Shown here piece by piece: positions 7,226 to 12,989 of a stretch of 44,003 nt of DNA (the first letter of the stretch is position 1; each line of letters opens with the position of its first letter). Below the pieces are notes generated by a model. The model was not told the origin of the DNA. It made no database searches and worked only from the letters and a program-made list of their open reading frames with translations. The stretch is from positions 1 to 44,003 of IMG/VR virus record IMGVR_UViG_3300034072_000464, one strand, 5' to 3'. The position numbers and the translations under genes were made by a program. The DNA is from a virus.

Positions 7226-7611
7226 CCCGCCCGCCCTCTTCGGGTCGCCGTAGACTCGGACGACGTGGCAGAGGGCCGCATGTGCCCGTACCACGCGGTG
7301 CAGCCATCCGCGGAGTTGGAAGCCAACGTGACCACCGATGCGGGTACGACGGTTGGAGTCCACTCGCCGTTGCTGTAGACCGACCGCCGCCGCCGCTCGC
7401 TGTCCGACCACGCGCGCTGGATCTCGGCGCACCTCTGCTTGATTTCCAGCGGCGTTGGATCGGCCACTGTCTCCGTGCAATACAGGCGGTAGTACCGCTC
7501 TTGCAGCACCTCGAGCGGGATCTTTGTGAGCTTTTGCACGGCGTCGACGGTGTACCCGCGAGCCCGCCAGCTGCGTAGCAGCGTGTCCGATACGTCCTTC
7601 CAGGCCTGCAT
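7222..7611 (-). CDS. conserved phage hypothetical protein, first gene of the early operon
   Basis: A 129-residue protein from ATG 7611. Residues 1-45 hold a helical segment with HTH-like character (WRARGYTVDAVQKLTKIPLEVLQERYYRLY). Residues 46-75 hold a conserved-looking block (ETVADPTPLEIKQRCAEIQRAWSDSERRRR), followed by a low-complexity Ser/Thr-rich tail. The Arg-rich PTPxEI...RAWSxxERRRR block recurs in phage small proteins as far as I recall, without a known role. It lies about 110 nt downstream of the leftward promoter and its palindrome, so it is probably the first gene made after infection. Confidence 0.65.
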   Translation of the reverse strand: MQAWKDVSDTLLRSWRARGYTVDAVQKLTKIPLEVLQERYYRLYCTETVADPTPLEIKQRCAEIQRAWSDSERRRRSVYSNGEWTPTVVPASVVTLASNSADGCTAWYGHMRPSATSSESTATRRGRAG

Positions 7612-7699
7612 CCGTTGCTCCTCGTGTTGCGGCGGCCGCGCTTGTGTTGGCTTTCCGTGCCACGCTGCCGCCTCGTCCTTCGGTCAAGTCTGCGGTGTT

Positions 7700-7711
7700 G
7701 AACACGTGTTC
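7700..7711. promoter_or_regulatory. palindromic operator candidate
   Basis: GAACACGTGTTC is a perfect 12-bp palindrome, and it is preceded by GTGTT so that GTGTTGAACACGTGTTC contains two overlapping inverted repeats. It lies about 10-25 bases downstream of the predicted start point of the leftward promoter, where a bound repressor would block early transcription. No other perfect copy was noticed in the window, and no CI-type repressor gene is evident, so the binding protein is unknown (the excisionase-like protein or a host factor are options). Confidence 0.5.
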
Positions 7712-7727
7712 ATGCCGCGTAAGGGGG

Positions 7728-7755
7728 AATGTATCCAGCTTGCTGTACAGGTCAA
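7728..7755 (-). promoter_or_regulatory. leftward early promoter candidate
   Basis: On the minus strand, TTGACC (complement of 7750-7755, five of six to the -35 consensus) is followed after 16 bases by TACATT (complement of 7728-7733, four of six to the -10 consensus). It points at the early operon, whose first gene begins at 7611. A palindrome overlaps the likely start of the transcript. Confidence 0.5.
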
Positions 7756-7804
7756 CAGTAGGGTTTGTGAGGGTTTTTTGAGAGACAACCTTGGTCCATC
7801 GTTG

Positions 7805-7832
7805 TTTACGGTCGTTAACTACGCAAGACCAA
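7805..7832. repeat. direct repeat copy 1 near integrase/excisionase
   Basis: This 28-bp stretch matches 7954-7981 in the same orientation at about 20 of 28 positions; both end in GCAAGACCAA. The 149-bp spacing is roughly 14 helical turns. Repeats like this beside int and xis are often arm-type integrase or excisionase binding sites. Confidence 0.4.
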
Positions 7833-7953
7833 AAACGCCGGCTGACAACAGGCGAACCAGCACCAAAAGAATCTCGATCCATACGTCGGTGTTCATGGCT
7901 TCGCATCCTTGCTTCGTGTCACTGGGCTCAGCCCACGACGGGCGAACTCTAAG

Positions 7954-7981
7954 TTACTGATCGTAAACTTGGCAAGACCAA
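7954..7981. repeat. direct repeat copy 2 near integrase/excisionase
   Basis: Second copy of the imperfect 28-bp direct repeat (see 7805-7832), ending in the identical GCAAGACCAA, 27 nt downstream of the end of the excisionase-like gene. Confidence 0.4.
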
Positions 7982-8008
7982 CTTTGGATTTTTTTCGAGC
8001 AGGCTAAA

Positions 8009-8236
8009 TCACCGGCGTTTTTTGGTGATTTTTGCGGCCTTCTTGGCCTGGTGGATGCGAGCGCGGGTCGTGACCTCGATCTCGGCCGCATCCTTGCGGG
8101 CGATGGCCCACGACCGCCCGACCTTTCTGGCCGGCAGCTTTCCGGCATTGATGAGGCGGCAGATATAGACCTTTGAGCAGCCGACGATGTCGGCCACTTC
8201 AGCAGGAGAGAGAAGGTCGTTGCCTGAGTCCGCCAT
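8009..8236 (-). CDS. excisionase-family helix-turn-helix protein
   Basis: A 75-residue protein with a MerR-type HTH_17/excisionase domain: LSPAEVADIVGCSKVYICRLINAGKLPARKVGRSWAIARKDAAEI. It shows the usual order of helix 1, the GCSKVYICRLI recognition helix, then a short wing (KVGRSWAI) and the R-K-D-A final helix. Such proteins bend DNA at attachment sites to favour excision, or act as small repressors. The C-terminus is very basic (ARIHQAKKAAKITKKRR). It is divergent from the integrase, separated by about 200 nt, the normal xis/int arrangement. A longer overlapping open frame is a shadow. Confidence 0.8.
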   Translation of the reverse strand: MADSGNDLLSPAEVADIVGCSKVYICRLINAGKLPARKVGRSWAIARKDAAEIEVTTRARIHQAKKAAKITKKRR

Positions 8237-8357
8237 GAGGTCAGCCTATTCCGCAGAAAACGCAGGGTCCAAACAAATCCGTTGACATCGGCCGAAGAGC
8301 CGCCGTACCGTTCATCGTCAGTCATCATGTCCAGCGGATGGGGTTCCCCTGGACTTG

Positions 8358-8368
8358 CGTACAGTACG
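8358..8368. promoter_or_regulatory. palindrome in the int-xis intergenic region
   Basis: CGTACAGTACG is an 11-nt palindrome centred on A8363, about 70 bases before the integrase start. The 8237-8439 interval also has a TTGACA at 8282 without a fitting -10. This region is the most likely place for the integrase promoter and possibly attP, but no strand-exchange core can be named without the bacterial attachment sequence. Confidence 0.3.
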
Positions 8369-8439
8369 AGACTGTAGATACTGGCTAACACCGGTTGCGG
8401 AAGGGAGTTTGCGGCCGGCCAGGACACAGGAGACCGGCC

Positions 8440-9354
8440 ATGCTGCTCAAAGATTTCTTGCACGACCGCTACGCGCCCTTGCACCAGCTGTCAGACCGCA
8501 CGGTAGCGCTCTACCTGCAGTCGATCGCCCGGTTTGGCGAGCACCTAGGCCACGAGCCGAGCCTTGACGACCTTGACGACCTGATCGTGAGCCGCTTCCT
8601 GCGGGACCGGTGTAATACCAAGGTGTTTGGCCGGACGCCCATTAGTCGACACTCGGTTAAGAAGGACCGCACGCAGCTGGTGGCCATGTGGACGCTGGCG
8701 GCCAAGAAACGACTCCAGAAGGCCGATGGCAGTGTCGTCGAGTTTCCGGCCCTGCCGCCCTTTCGCGTGCCAGAGAAAGCCCCCCAGGGCTACTTGGTGG
8801 ACGAAGTGCGACGCCTGATCGCCGACTGCCACAAGTTTCGCGGCGTCACCGGCAGACGGCCGAAGCCACGGGCGTGGTTTTTCTCGACGCTATACCTGAC
8901 CCTCTGGCAGACCGCCGGTCGGATCGGCGAGGTGATGGCGGCCACCTGGGGCGACGTGGATTGGCAGCGGGGGGTCATTCGGTTTCGGGCCGAGACCAGG
9001 AAGAAACAGACCCGCGACATCGAGCGGCCGCTTTCGCCCGATCTGCTTGCGATGCTGGCCAGCCACCAAGGCCCGCCTGCCGAGCCAATATGGGACTGGG
9101 AGCGTCTGCCGACCACGATCTACCTGCACCTGCGGCGGCAGTGCAATCGGCTCGGCATCAAATGCCGGGGCTTTCACGGCTTCCGCAAAGCTGCCGCCTC
9201 GTACTACCAGGCCGCGGGCGGCGCCGCCCATGAGCTGCTTGACCATCACGACCAAGGCGGCCTGGCCAGAAAGCATTACCTCGACCCTCGGATCGTGGGC
9301 CACGGGCCGTCCGCCCTCGACCGGTTGCCGAAGATTGATGTGACGGGAACGTGA
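8440..9354 (+). CDS. int: tyrosine recombinase / phage integrase
   Basis: A 304-residue site-specific recombinase that would insert and, with an excisionase, remove the phage genome. Residues 1-90 form a SAM-like core-binding domain (LKDFLHDRYAPLHQLSDRTVALYLQSI). The catalytic domain shows R161 (TAGRIGEVMAATWGDVD), H246-x-x-R249 (HGFRKAAA), H269 and the nucleophile Y280 (ARKHYLD). The start is ATG 8440 with ACAGGAG upstream; the longer frame from 8395 has no ribosome site. It is one of only four plus-strand genes and shows that the phage is, or was, temperate. Confidence 0.95.
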   Translation: MLLKDFLHDRYAPLHQLSDRTVALYLQSIARFGEHLGHEPSLDDLDDLIVSRFLRDRCNTKVFGRTPISRHSVKKDRTQLVAMWTLAAKKRLQKADGSVVEFPALPPFRVPEKAPQGYLVDEVRRLIADCHKFRGVTGRRPKPRAWFFSTLYLTLWQTAGRIGEVMAATWGDVDWQRGVIRFRAETRKKQTRDIERPLSPDLLAMLASHQGPPAEPIWDWERLPTTIYLHLRRQCNRLGIKCRGFHGFRKAAASYYQAAGGAAHELLDHHDQGGLARKHYLDPRIVGHGPSALDRLPKIDVTGT

Positions 9355-9420
9355 CGGCTGTTCAGTTTTCGCCACACCGTCCCCGCCGTAGGGTGATGGC
9401 ACCACCCAAGGAGAACGGAA

Positions 9421-9642
9421 ATGGCTGATACTCAAGATGTCCGCGGGCACGTTACGACAGAGAACACGAAGAAGGCGCTCAAGCTGCAGAAGGTGATTGG
9501 CGTCATTGCGCTCATAGTTGGAATTTGCTTGACGTTTTTCAGTGAATCACAGCCATACTCAGGAGCTGGAATGTTTACCAGTTTTATGGCGATTGTCTGG
9601 ATCGGAATTGTCAACTTCCGCATCTGGTGGGAGCACGGATAA
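9421..9642 (+). CDS. small two-helix membrane protein
   Basis: A 73-residue protein with AAGGAG upstream of ATG 9421. Two hydrophobic stretches are clear: VIGVIALIVGICLTFF (about 25-41) and MFTSFMAIVWIGIVNFRIWW (about 51-70). The N-terminus is polar. Small membrane proteins beside the integrase are often lysogeny genes (superinfection exclusion or host surface change), but a holin cannot be excluded. No family is recognised. Confidence 0.75.
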   Translation: MADTQDVRGHVTTENTKKALKLQKVIGVIALIVGICLTFFSESQPYSGAGMFTSFMAIVWIGIVNFRIWWEHG

Positions 9643-9651
9643 GAAGCCACT

Positions 9652-9678
9652 GGTCCAACAGGTCCAACCGGTCCACAT
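9652..9678. repeat. three tandem 9-bp units (GGTCCAAC-type)
   Basis: Three successive 9-base units start GGTCCA (GGTCCAACA, GGTCCAACC, GGTCCACAT) in the 128-nt gap between two rightward genes. On the minus strand the run would encode GPVGPVGPV, like the collagen repeats of this phage, but there is no gene there. It may be an iteron-like site or a relic. Confidence 0.4.
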
Positions 9679-9770
9679 GGCAAAAAGTTTTTCTGCGTCT
9701 GCGGTTGACCGCGCGCCGATGGATGGCAAAGATGCACTCGGTTCACAAACCAATCAGAGGAGACGAGACC

Positions 9771-10052
9771 ATGTGGCAGGAAGTACCAAGCACGCCAGCC
9801 GACCAGCTCATCGCTGCGATGGAGATCTACCGCAAGTCACCCGCCGTCGTTCGTGATGCCGTCGCGGCGACGCTGCTCGGGTTCGACACGCCGGCCAGCT
9901 ATGACCGCCTTGAGCGGCTTGCCATCCGCGAAGGCGTGGCGTCGTTCGAGCAGTCGAAGCTTGATGACGTAAACCGCAACGTGACTGCGGTGCTCGGGAG
10001 CCTGCGAAAAGCAGGGTTTAGTATTGCTGAGTCTTCAAGCAGAACAGCTTGA
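9771..10052 (+). CDS. hypothetical protein upstream of the PLP enzyme
   Basis: A 93-residue protein starting at ATG 9771 with AGAGGAG ten bases upstream; the longer frame from 9627 runs through the membrane-protein gene's end and has no site. It is helical and soluble (PADQLIAAMEIYRKSPAVVRDAVAATLLGFDTPASYDRLERLAIREGV). Its last 29 nt overlap the TTG start of the PLP enzyme, so the two are probably made together. No family is recognised. Confidence 0.65.
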   Translation: MWQEVPSTPADQLIAAMEIYRKSPAVVRDAVAATLLGFDTPASYDRLERLAIREGVASFEQSKLDDVNRNVTAVLGSLRKAGFSIAESSSRTA

Positions 10053-10962
10053 CCCGATTGAAGAAATTGACGGGTATTTGGTCAAGCGTGGCGATGCGTT
10101 CCGGCTCGGTCCACACGTCGGGTCAAAGGTGCGGCAATGCCTGCACGTCGTTGGTGGCCAGCTAGACCAAATATCGAACCAGCACAACAACGGGATCTGC
10201 ACTGGCGCCGGCCTGCCATCACCACAGACCGCCATCGTTGCAGGCGTGGCAAAGCACTTTGGCTTGAGGTGTGCGGTCACGACGCCTTGGTTTCCCGACG
10301 GCCTGCGTGATGTCAACCGCATCAATGCCAGCCTGGCACAGCTTGAAGGCGCGGCGGTTTATGGCGTCGGAAACCCAAACCCGAGCGGGTACTTGCGAGA
10401 TGTCAACGAGCTGGTGGCCGAGACGGGATTCATGCCTGTGCGGTTTGGCATGTGCGGCGACAGGGCTATGCAGCCAATCGCCAAACAGGTGGAGAACGTG
10501 CCAGACAGTGTGCGGCAGATTGTCGTTATCGGCGGCAGTGGCCTGACGGCAATCGGCATCCTGCGTGGCCTGGCTCAGCACGGGAAGCCGGTCGAAAGAG
10601 TTTATGTATGCACGCTGAGCGGCCACTACGCTTCAAACAAAAAACGATGGCACGACTCACTGCCCATCCACATGCAATACACGGGCGAAGTGGTCGAGGT
10701 TGCATCGCCCAAGCCATATCGCCACTTGATGAAGCACGCATGGCTTGACTGGACATACGAGGCGAAAGCCTGGGCGTGGATGGCTGACAACCTGACGCCG
10801 TCGACCTCAACGCTTTTTTGGGTCATCGGCACGCGCTGCTACGACACGTCTGTCATTGAGCCCATACGGTGGCACTTCACGCGGCATGAGCAGAAATTGC
10901 GGGCCGCTCGTCAGCGTAAGCGAAACACAAGCACCGGCTCGGTCTTGAGCCCGCCGCGCTGA
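10024..10962 (+). CDS. PLP-dependent enzyme, ACC deaminase / D-cysteine desulfhydrase-like (fold type II)
   Basis: A 312-residue protein resembling fold-type-II pyridoxal-phosphate enzymes of the aminocyclopropane-carboxylate deaminase group. GSKVRQ (K35) fits the G-N-K-x-R-K that holds the PLP lysine. SNQHNNGICTGAGLPSPQTA lies where the family has its substrate loop (G-G-x-Q-S-N-x-x-R). AGVAKHFGLRCAVTTP matches the A-A-x-L-G-x-x-C-x-L strand, and GGSGLTAIG (170-178) the phosphate-binding glycine loop. The usual SN-H residues are shifted, so substrate choice is probably altered. The start is TTG 10024 within the previous gene. Its 3' end overlaps the convergent DNA methyltransferase gene by 52 bp. 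A role in DNA base modification is a hypothesis. Confidence 0.7.
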   Translation: MLSLQAEQLDPIEEIDGYLVKRGDAFRLGPHVGSKVRQCLHVVGGQLDQISNQHNNGICTGAGLPSPQTAIVAGVAKHFGLRCAVTTPWFPDGLRDVNRINASLAQLEGAAVYGVGNPNPSGYLRDVNELVAETGFMPVRFGMCGDRAMQPIAKQVENVPDSVRQIVVIGGSGLTAIGILRGLAQHGKPVERVYVCTLSGHYASNKKRWHDSLPIHMQYTGEVVEVASPKPYRHLMKHAWLDWTYEAKAWAWMADNLTPSTSTLFWVIGTRCYDTSVIEPIRWHFTRHEQKLRAARQRKRNTSTGSVLSPPR

Positions 10963-11996
10963 ATGTTTGACATCGCCAGCTGCAGCCCGGCGTGCTGGTC
11001 GAAGCCCTCCTCGCCGGCCACTCGCTCTACGTCCTCCACAAGCGTCGGGTGCTGACGGGTGTCGGCGACGTTCAACAGCATCCAGCCGCGTGGCGTCAGG
11101 GCATCGGCGGCCCGCTGAATCATCGGCCGCAGAAAGCCCTCAGTCCATGCGGCAATCAGCGGATACCGATGGCAGGACTGCGTTGGCTCGTTGCTATACA
11201 CCTCGGTGCGGCCATAGGGCGGCGACGTGAAGACCAGGTCAAACTCCCGCCTTGGCGGCTCGTAGTCCTCGGCCGGCTTTTTTACGACGCTGCAATCGGT
11301 GCTGGTCAGGTGGGCCAAGTCTCGGGCCATTGCCTTGAGCCCTTGCGAGGTTTGCGTGGAGGGCTCACAGCAGACGTATCGCTCGACTCTCTTGCTGGCA
11401 ATCGCTCCCAGCATTCGCCCTCCCCAGCCGCCGCATGGGTCCCACGTCGCACCGCGGCAGAATCGGTCGTAGATGGCGGCGGCCGCCGTCGGCCGGAAGT
11501 TGCTGACCCGCTGCACGCCGGTTGCCCTGCCGAGCGATTTCCGCAGGTCGCTGGCCGACATATACGGTCCATCGGCGTCGACGCTGTAGCCGCCTGTGCG
11601 GTGGTTGTGCGGGATGCCCTTGGCGATTGCAGCCCGCAGTCGGTCTTCGTCATCCCACGCATCCATAACCGGTCGCTGGCAGCCACACTTCACGCTCCAG
11701 TGATGCGGGTGGTAATGCCAGCACAACCCGAGCCCGTGGGTGCTGATGCCGATGATGCCATCGGCAATCAACCTAGAACGGTCGTAGGCCGTGAGTTCGC
11801 TAAACCGGCAGAGCTTGTCCGCACGCGAAAGGCGAAAATGCGGAAAGCCATCTGCCTGGGCTCGCTTGGCAATCTGTGCGACCACGGCATCCTGCTCTGC
11901 CTGCGGCATGGCCTTCCATTCGGCGAGGCTGACAACGTGGTCGCAGCGACCGCCCTTTCCCGTGAACCGCCCGAGGCTGTCGACGGCACTACTCAT
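10911..11996 (-). CDS. DNA methyltransferase (N6-adenine/N4-cytosine type, SPPY motif)
   Basis: A 361-residue protein starting at ATG 11996 (ATGA overlap with the upstream gene's stop). Residues 90-110 carry clustered Cys and His (LCWHYHPHHWSVKCGC), a possible zinc site. FRPTAAAAIYDRF then leads into a SAM-binding motif (WDPCGGWGGRMLGA, 185-198), and a strand FDLVFTSPPYG gives the catalytic SPPY at 258-261. A late strand, GWMLLNVADT, completes the Rossmann core. Motif order I then IV places it with alpha/gamma-type amino-methyltransferases. Target bases cannot be read. It is the last gene of the leftward late transcript and faces the PLP-enzyme gene, with overlapping 3' ends. Confidence 0.8.
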   Translation of the reverse strand: MSSAVDSLGRFTGKGGRCDHVVSLAEWKAMPQAEQDAVVAQIAKRAQADGFPHFRLSRADKLCRFSELTAYDRSRLIADGIIGISTHGLGLCWHYHPHHWSVKCGCQRPVMDAWDDEDRLRAAIAKGIPHNHRTGGYSVDADGPYMSASDLRKSLGRATGVQRVSNFRPTAAAAIYDRFCRGATWDPCGGWGGRMLGAIASKRVERYVCCEPSTQTSQGLKAMARDLAHLTSTDCSVVKKPAEDYEPPRREFDLVFTSPPYGRTEVYSNEPTQSCHRYPLIAAWTEGFLRPMIQRAADALTPRGWMLLNVADTRQHPTLVEDVERVAGEEGFDQHAGLQLAMSNIQRGGLKTEPVLVFRLR

Positions 11997-12376
11997 GCCT
12001 TCCTCGCCGCGTGTATCGCCTGCCGGATCACCTGCCGATGCTCGGCACTCTCCAGCCAAAACATCGCGACCTCATCCACCACTCGCTCGAGCAGTATCGC
12101 GTTGGCGGTCTCGACGTTGCGGGTGAGCCCGTACCGCCACTCGATGTATTCGCGGGCCCGTGCCTTGACCAAGATCGTCAAACGGTAGAACGTCTCGCCA
12201 GCCCGCCAGCTGCTGCTCCTGGCCAACAGGCTTGCCCAGTCGGACGGCCAGACACGCAGCACGGCGTCGACGATGGCGTCGGTCACCTCGGGCATGAGCG
12301 TAGCCGGCTCGCCGATGCAGCGGCGGATCGTCGTGCGGATGCTGCCAAGATGTTCCACCGCAGGCGCGTCGCTCAC
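11993..12376 (-). CDS. hypothetical protein upstream of the DNA methyltransferase
   Basis: A 127-residue protein. The start is GTG 12376, placed by GGGAGG upstream and by its position 2 nt after the previous stop; the longer frame from 12442 is a shadow of that gene's end. It is helical (EVTDAIVDAVLRVWPSDWASLLARS; ETFYRLTILVKARAREYIEWRYGL; AILLERVVDEVAMFWLE). No family or motif is recognised. Its ATGA overlap with the methyltransferase points to co-translation. Confidence 0.65.
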   Translation of the reverse strand: MSDAPAVEHLGSIRTTIRRCIGEPATLMPEVTDAIVDAVLRVWPSDWASLLARSSSWRAGETFYRLTILVKARAREYIEWRYGLTRNVETANAILLERVVDEVAMFWLESAEHRQVIRQAIHAARKA

Positions 12377-12378
12377 CG

Positions 12379-12738
12379 CTACCTCCCGCCCGCAGGCCGG
12401 GCCGGTAGAACAGGCGCGAGCGACGCGCCGGGGGCGGGGCAACGGCCGTCAGGACAGGTCGCCCGATTCAGCGTCGCCTTGCACTTGCACGTCGGCGGGC
12501 ATGGGCACGCGGTCCGGTGGCCGTCGCCGTGGACGATGTAGCCTTTGCCGCCGCACTCGTTGCAGCAGCCGCCCGGCTTTGGCTGCGGCCCTGGCTCGGG
12601 CTCTGGCGTGGGCTTGGCGTCGGTCGCGAGCGATGCGTAGGCCGCCGCGACTGCAGCAGCTGCCCGAGGTGCCTCGCGGTCCAGTGCGACCGGGTCGGCG
12701 GCGAGTGACGCGAGCCATGCCAGAAATGCCTGCCACAT
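12379..12738 (-). CDS. cysteine-rich zinc-ribbon-like small protein
   Basis: A 119-residue protein starting at ATG 12738. It has three parts: a hydrophobic N-terminal helix (MWQAFLAWLASLAA), an Ala-rich then Pro/Glu-rich linker (PTPEPEPGPQPKPGG), and a C-terminal section with about ten cysteines in 45 residues (CCNECGGKGYIVHGDGHRTAC, then CPCPPTCKCK and CPDGRC). CxxCGGxG is the DnaJ-type zinc-binding unit. With the N-terminal helix it looks like a membrane-tethered metal-binding domain. It sits next to other anchored proteins of the lysis/envelope module. No exact family is recognised. Confidence 0.65.
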   Translation of the reverse strand: MWQAFLAWLASLAADPVALDREAPRAAAAVAAAYASLATDAKPTPEPEPGPQPKPGGCCNECGGKGYIVHGDGHRTACPCPPTCKCKATLNRATCPDGRCPAPGASLAPVLPARPAGGR

Positions 12739-12740
12739 GG

Positions 12741-12989
12741 CTACCACCCCCTGCCGTGGTCGAGAAGCGGTTGACCGTCCTTCGTGGCGATGTGCTCGGG
12801 CTGCGGCTCGGGCTTTGGCGGCTCTTCGGCAATCAAAGAGACCCACAACAGCGTCTTGGCCGCGCGGGCGATCCACTTAAGCACCGGGCGGTTGTCGAGC
12901 GGCGCGGGCTTGTCGGGCTTGCTGTTGCCGCCGCTGTACCAGCCCACGCAGAGGCAGACAAAACAGATGATGAGCGTCTTACGGTCCAT
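12741..12989 (-). CDS. small membrane-anchored protein
   Basis: An 82-residue protein starting at ATG 12989 (CGGAG upstream, 11 nt inside the end of the peptidase gene). The N-terminus MDRKTLIICFVCLCVGWYSGG is a signal-anchor or signal peptide. A Lys/Pro linker, a second hydrophobic patch (WIARAAKTLLWVSLIAEE) and a Pro-rich tail follow. It could be a holin-like or spanin-like component, but its single clear anchor fits better an inner-membrane protein that supports the neighbouring peptidase. Confidence 0.6.
   Translation of the reverse strand: MDRKTLIICFVCLCVGWYSGGNSKPDKPAPLDNRPVLKWIARAAKTLLWVSLIAEEPPKPEPQPEHIATKDGQPLLDHGRGW

Larger units (their letters stand above)
7612..8008. other. control region between early operon and excisionase gene
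   Basis: About 400 bases without a convincing gene on either strand. The open frames across it have the composition of chance frames. It holds a good leftward promoter candidate (7728-7755), a perfect 12-bp palindrome (7700-7711) and two copies of an imperfect 28-bp direct repeat (7805-7832 and 7954-7981). It is visibly more AT-rich than the neighbouring genes. This is where the phage's transcription switch and integrase accessory sites would be expected. Confidence 0.6.

Noticed and set aside
7226-7906. Long N-terminal extension of the 6983-7225 gene
   Set aside because: It runs out of frame through the 7222-7611 gene and the promoter region; the ATGA overlap at 7225 gives the real start.
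7526-7960. Plus-strand 144-codon ORF across the control region
   Set aside because: Half lies antisense to a supported gene, the rest crosses promoter and repeats, and no ribosome site is present.
8282-8310. Integrase promoter from TTGACA at 8282
   Set aside because: No acceptable -10 lies 15-19 bases downstream.
10992-12188. Plus-strand 398-codon ORF opposite the DNA methyltransferase
   Set aside because: Antisense shadow of a gene with clear catalytic motifs; composition is not protein-like.
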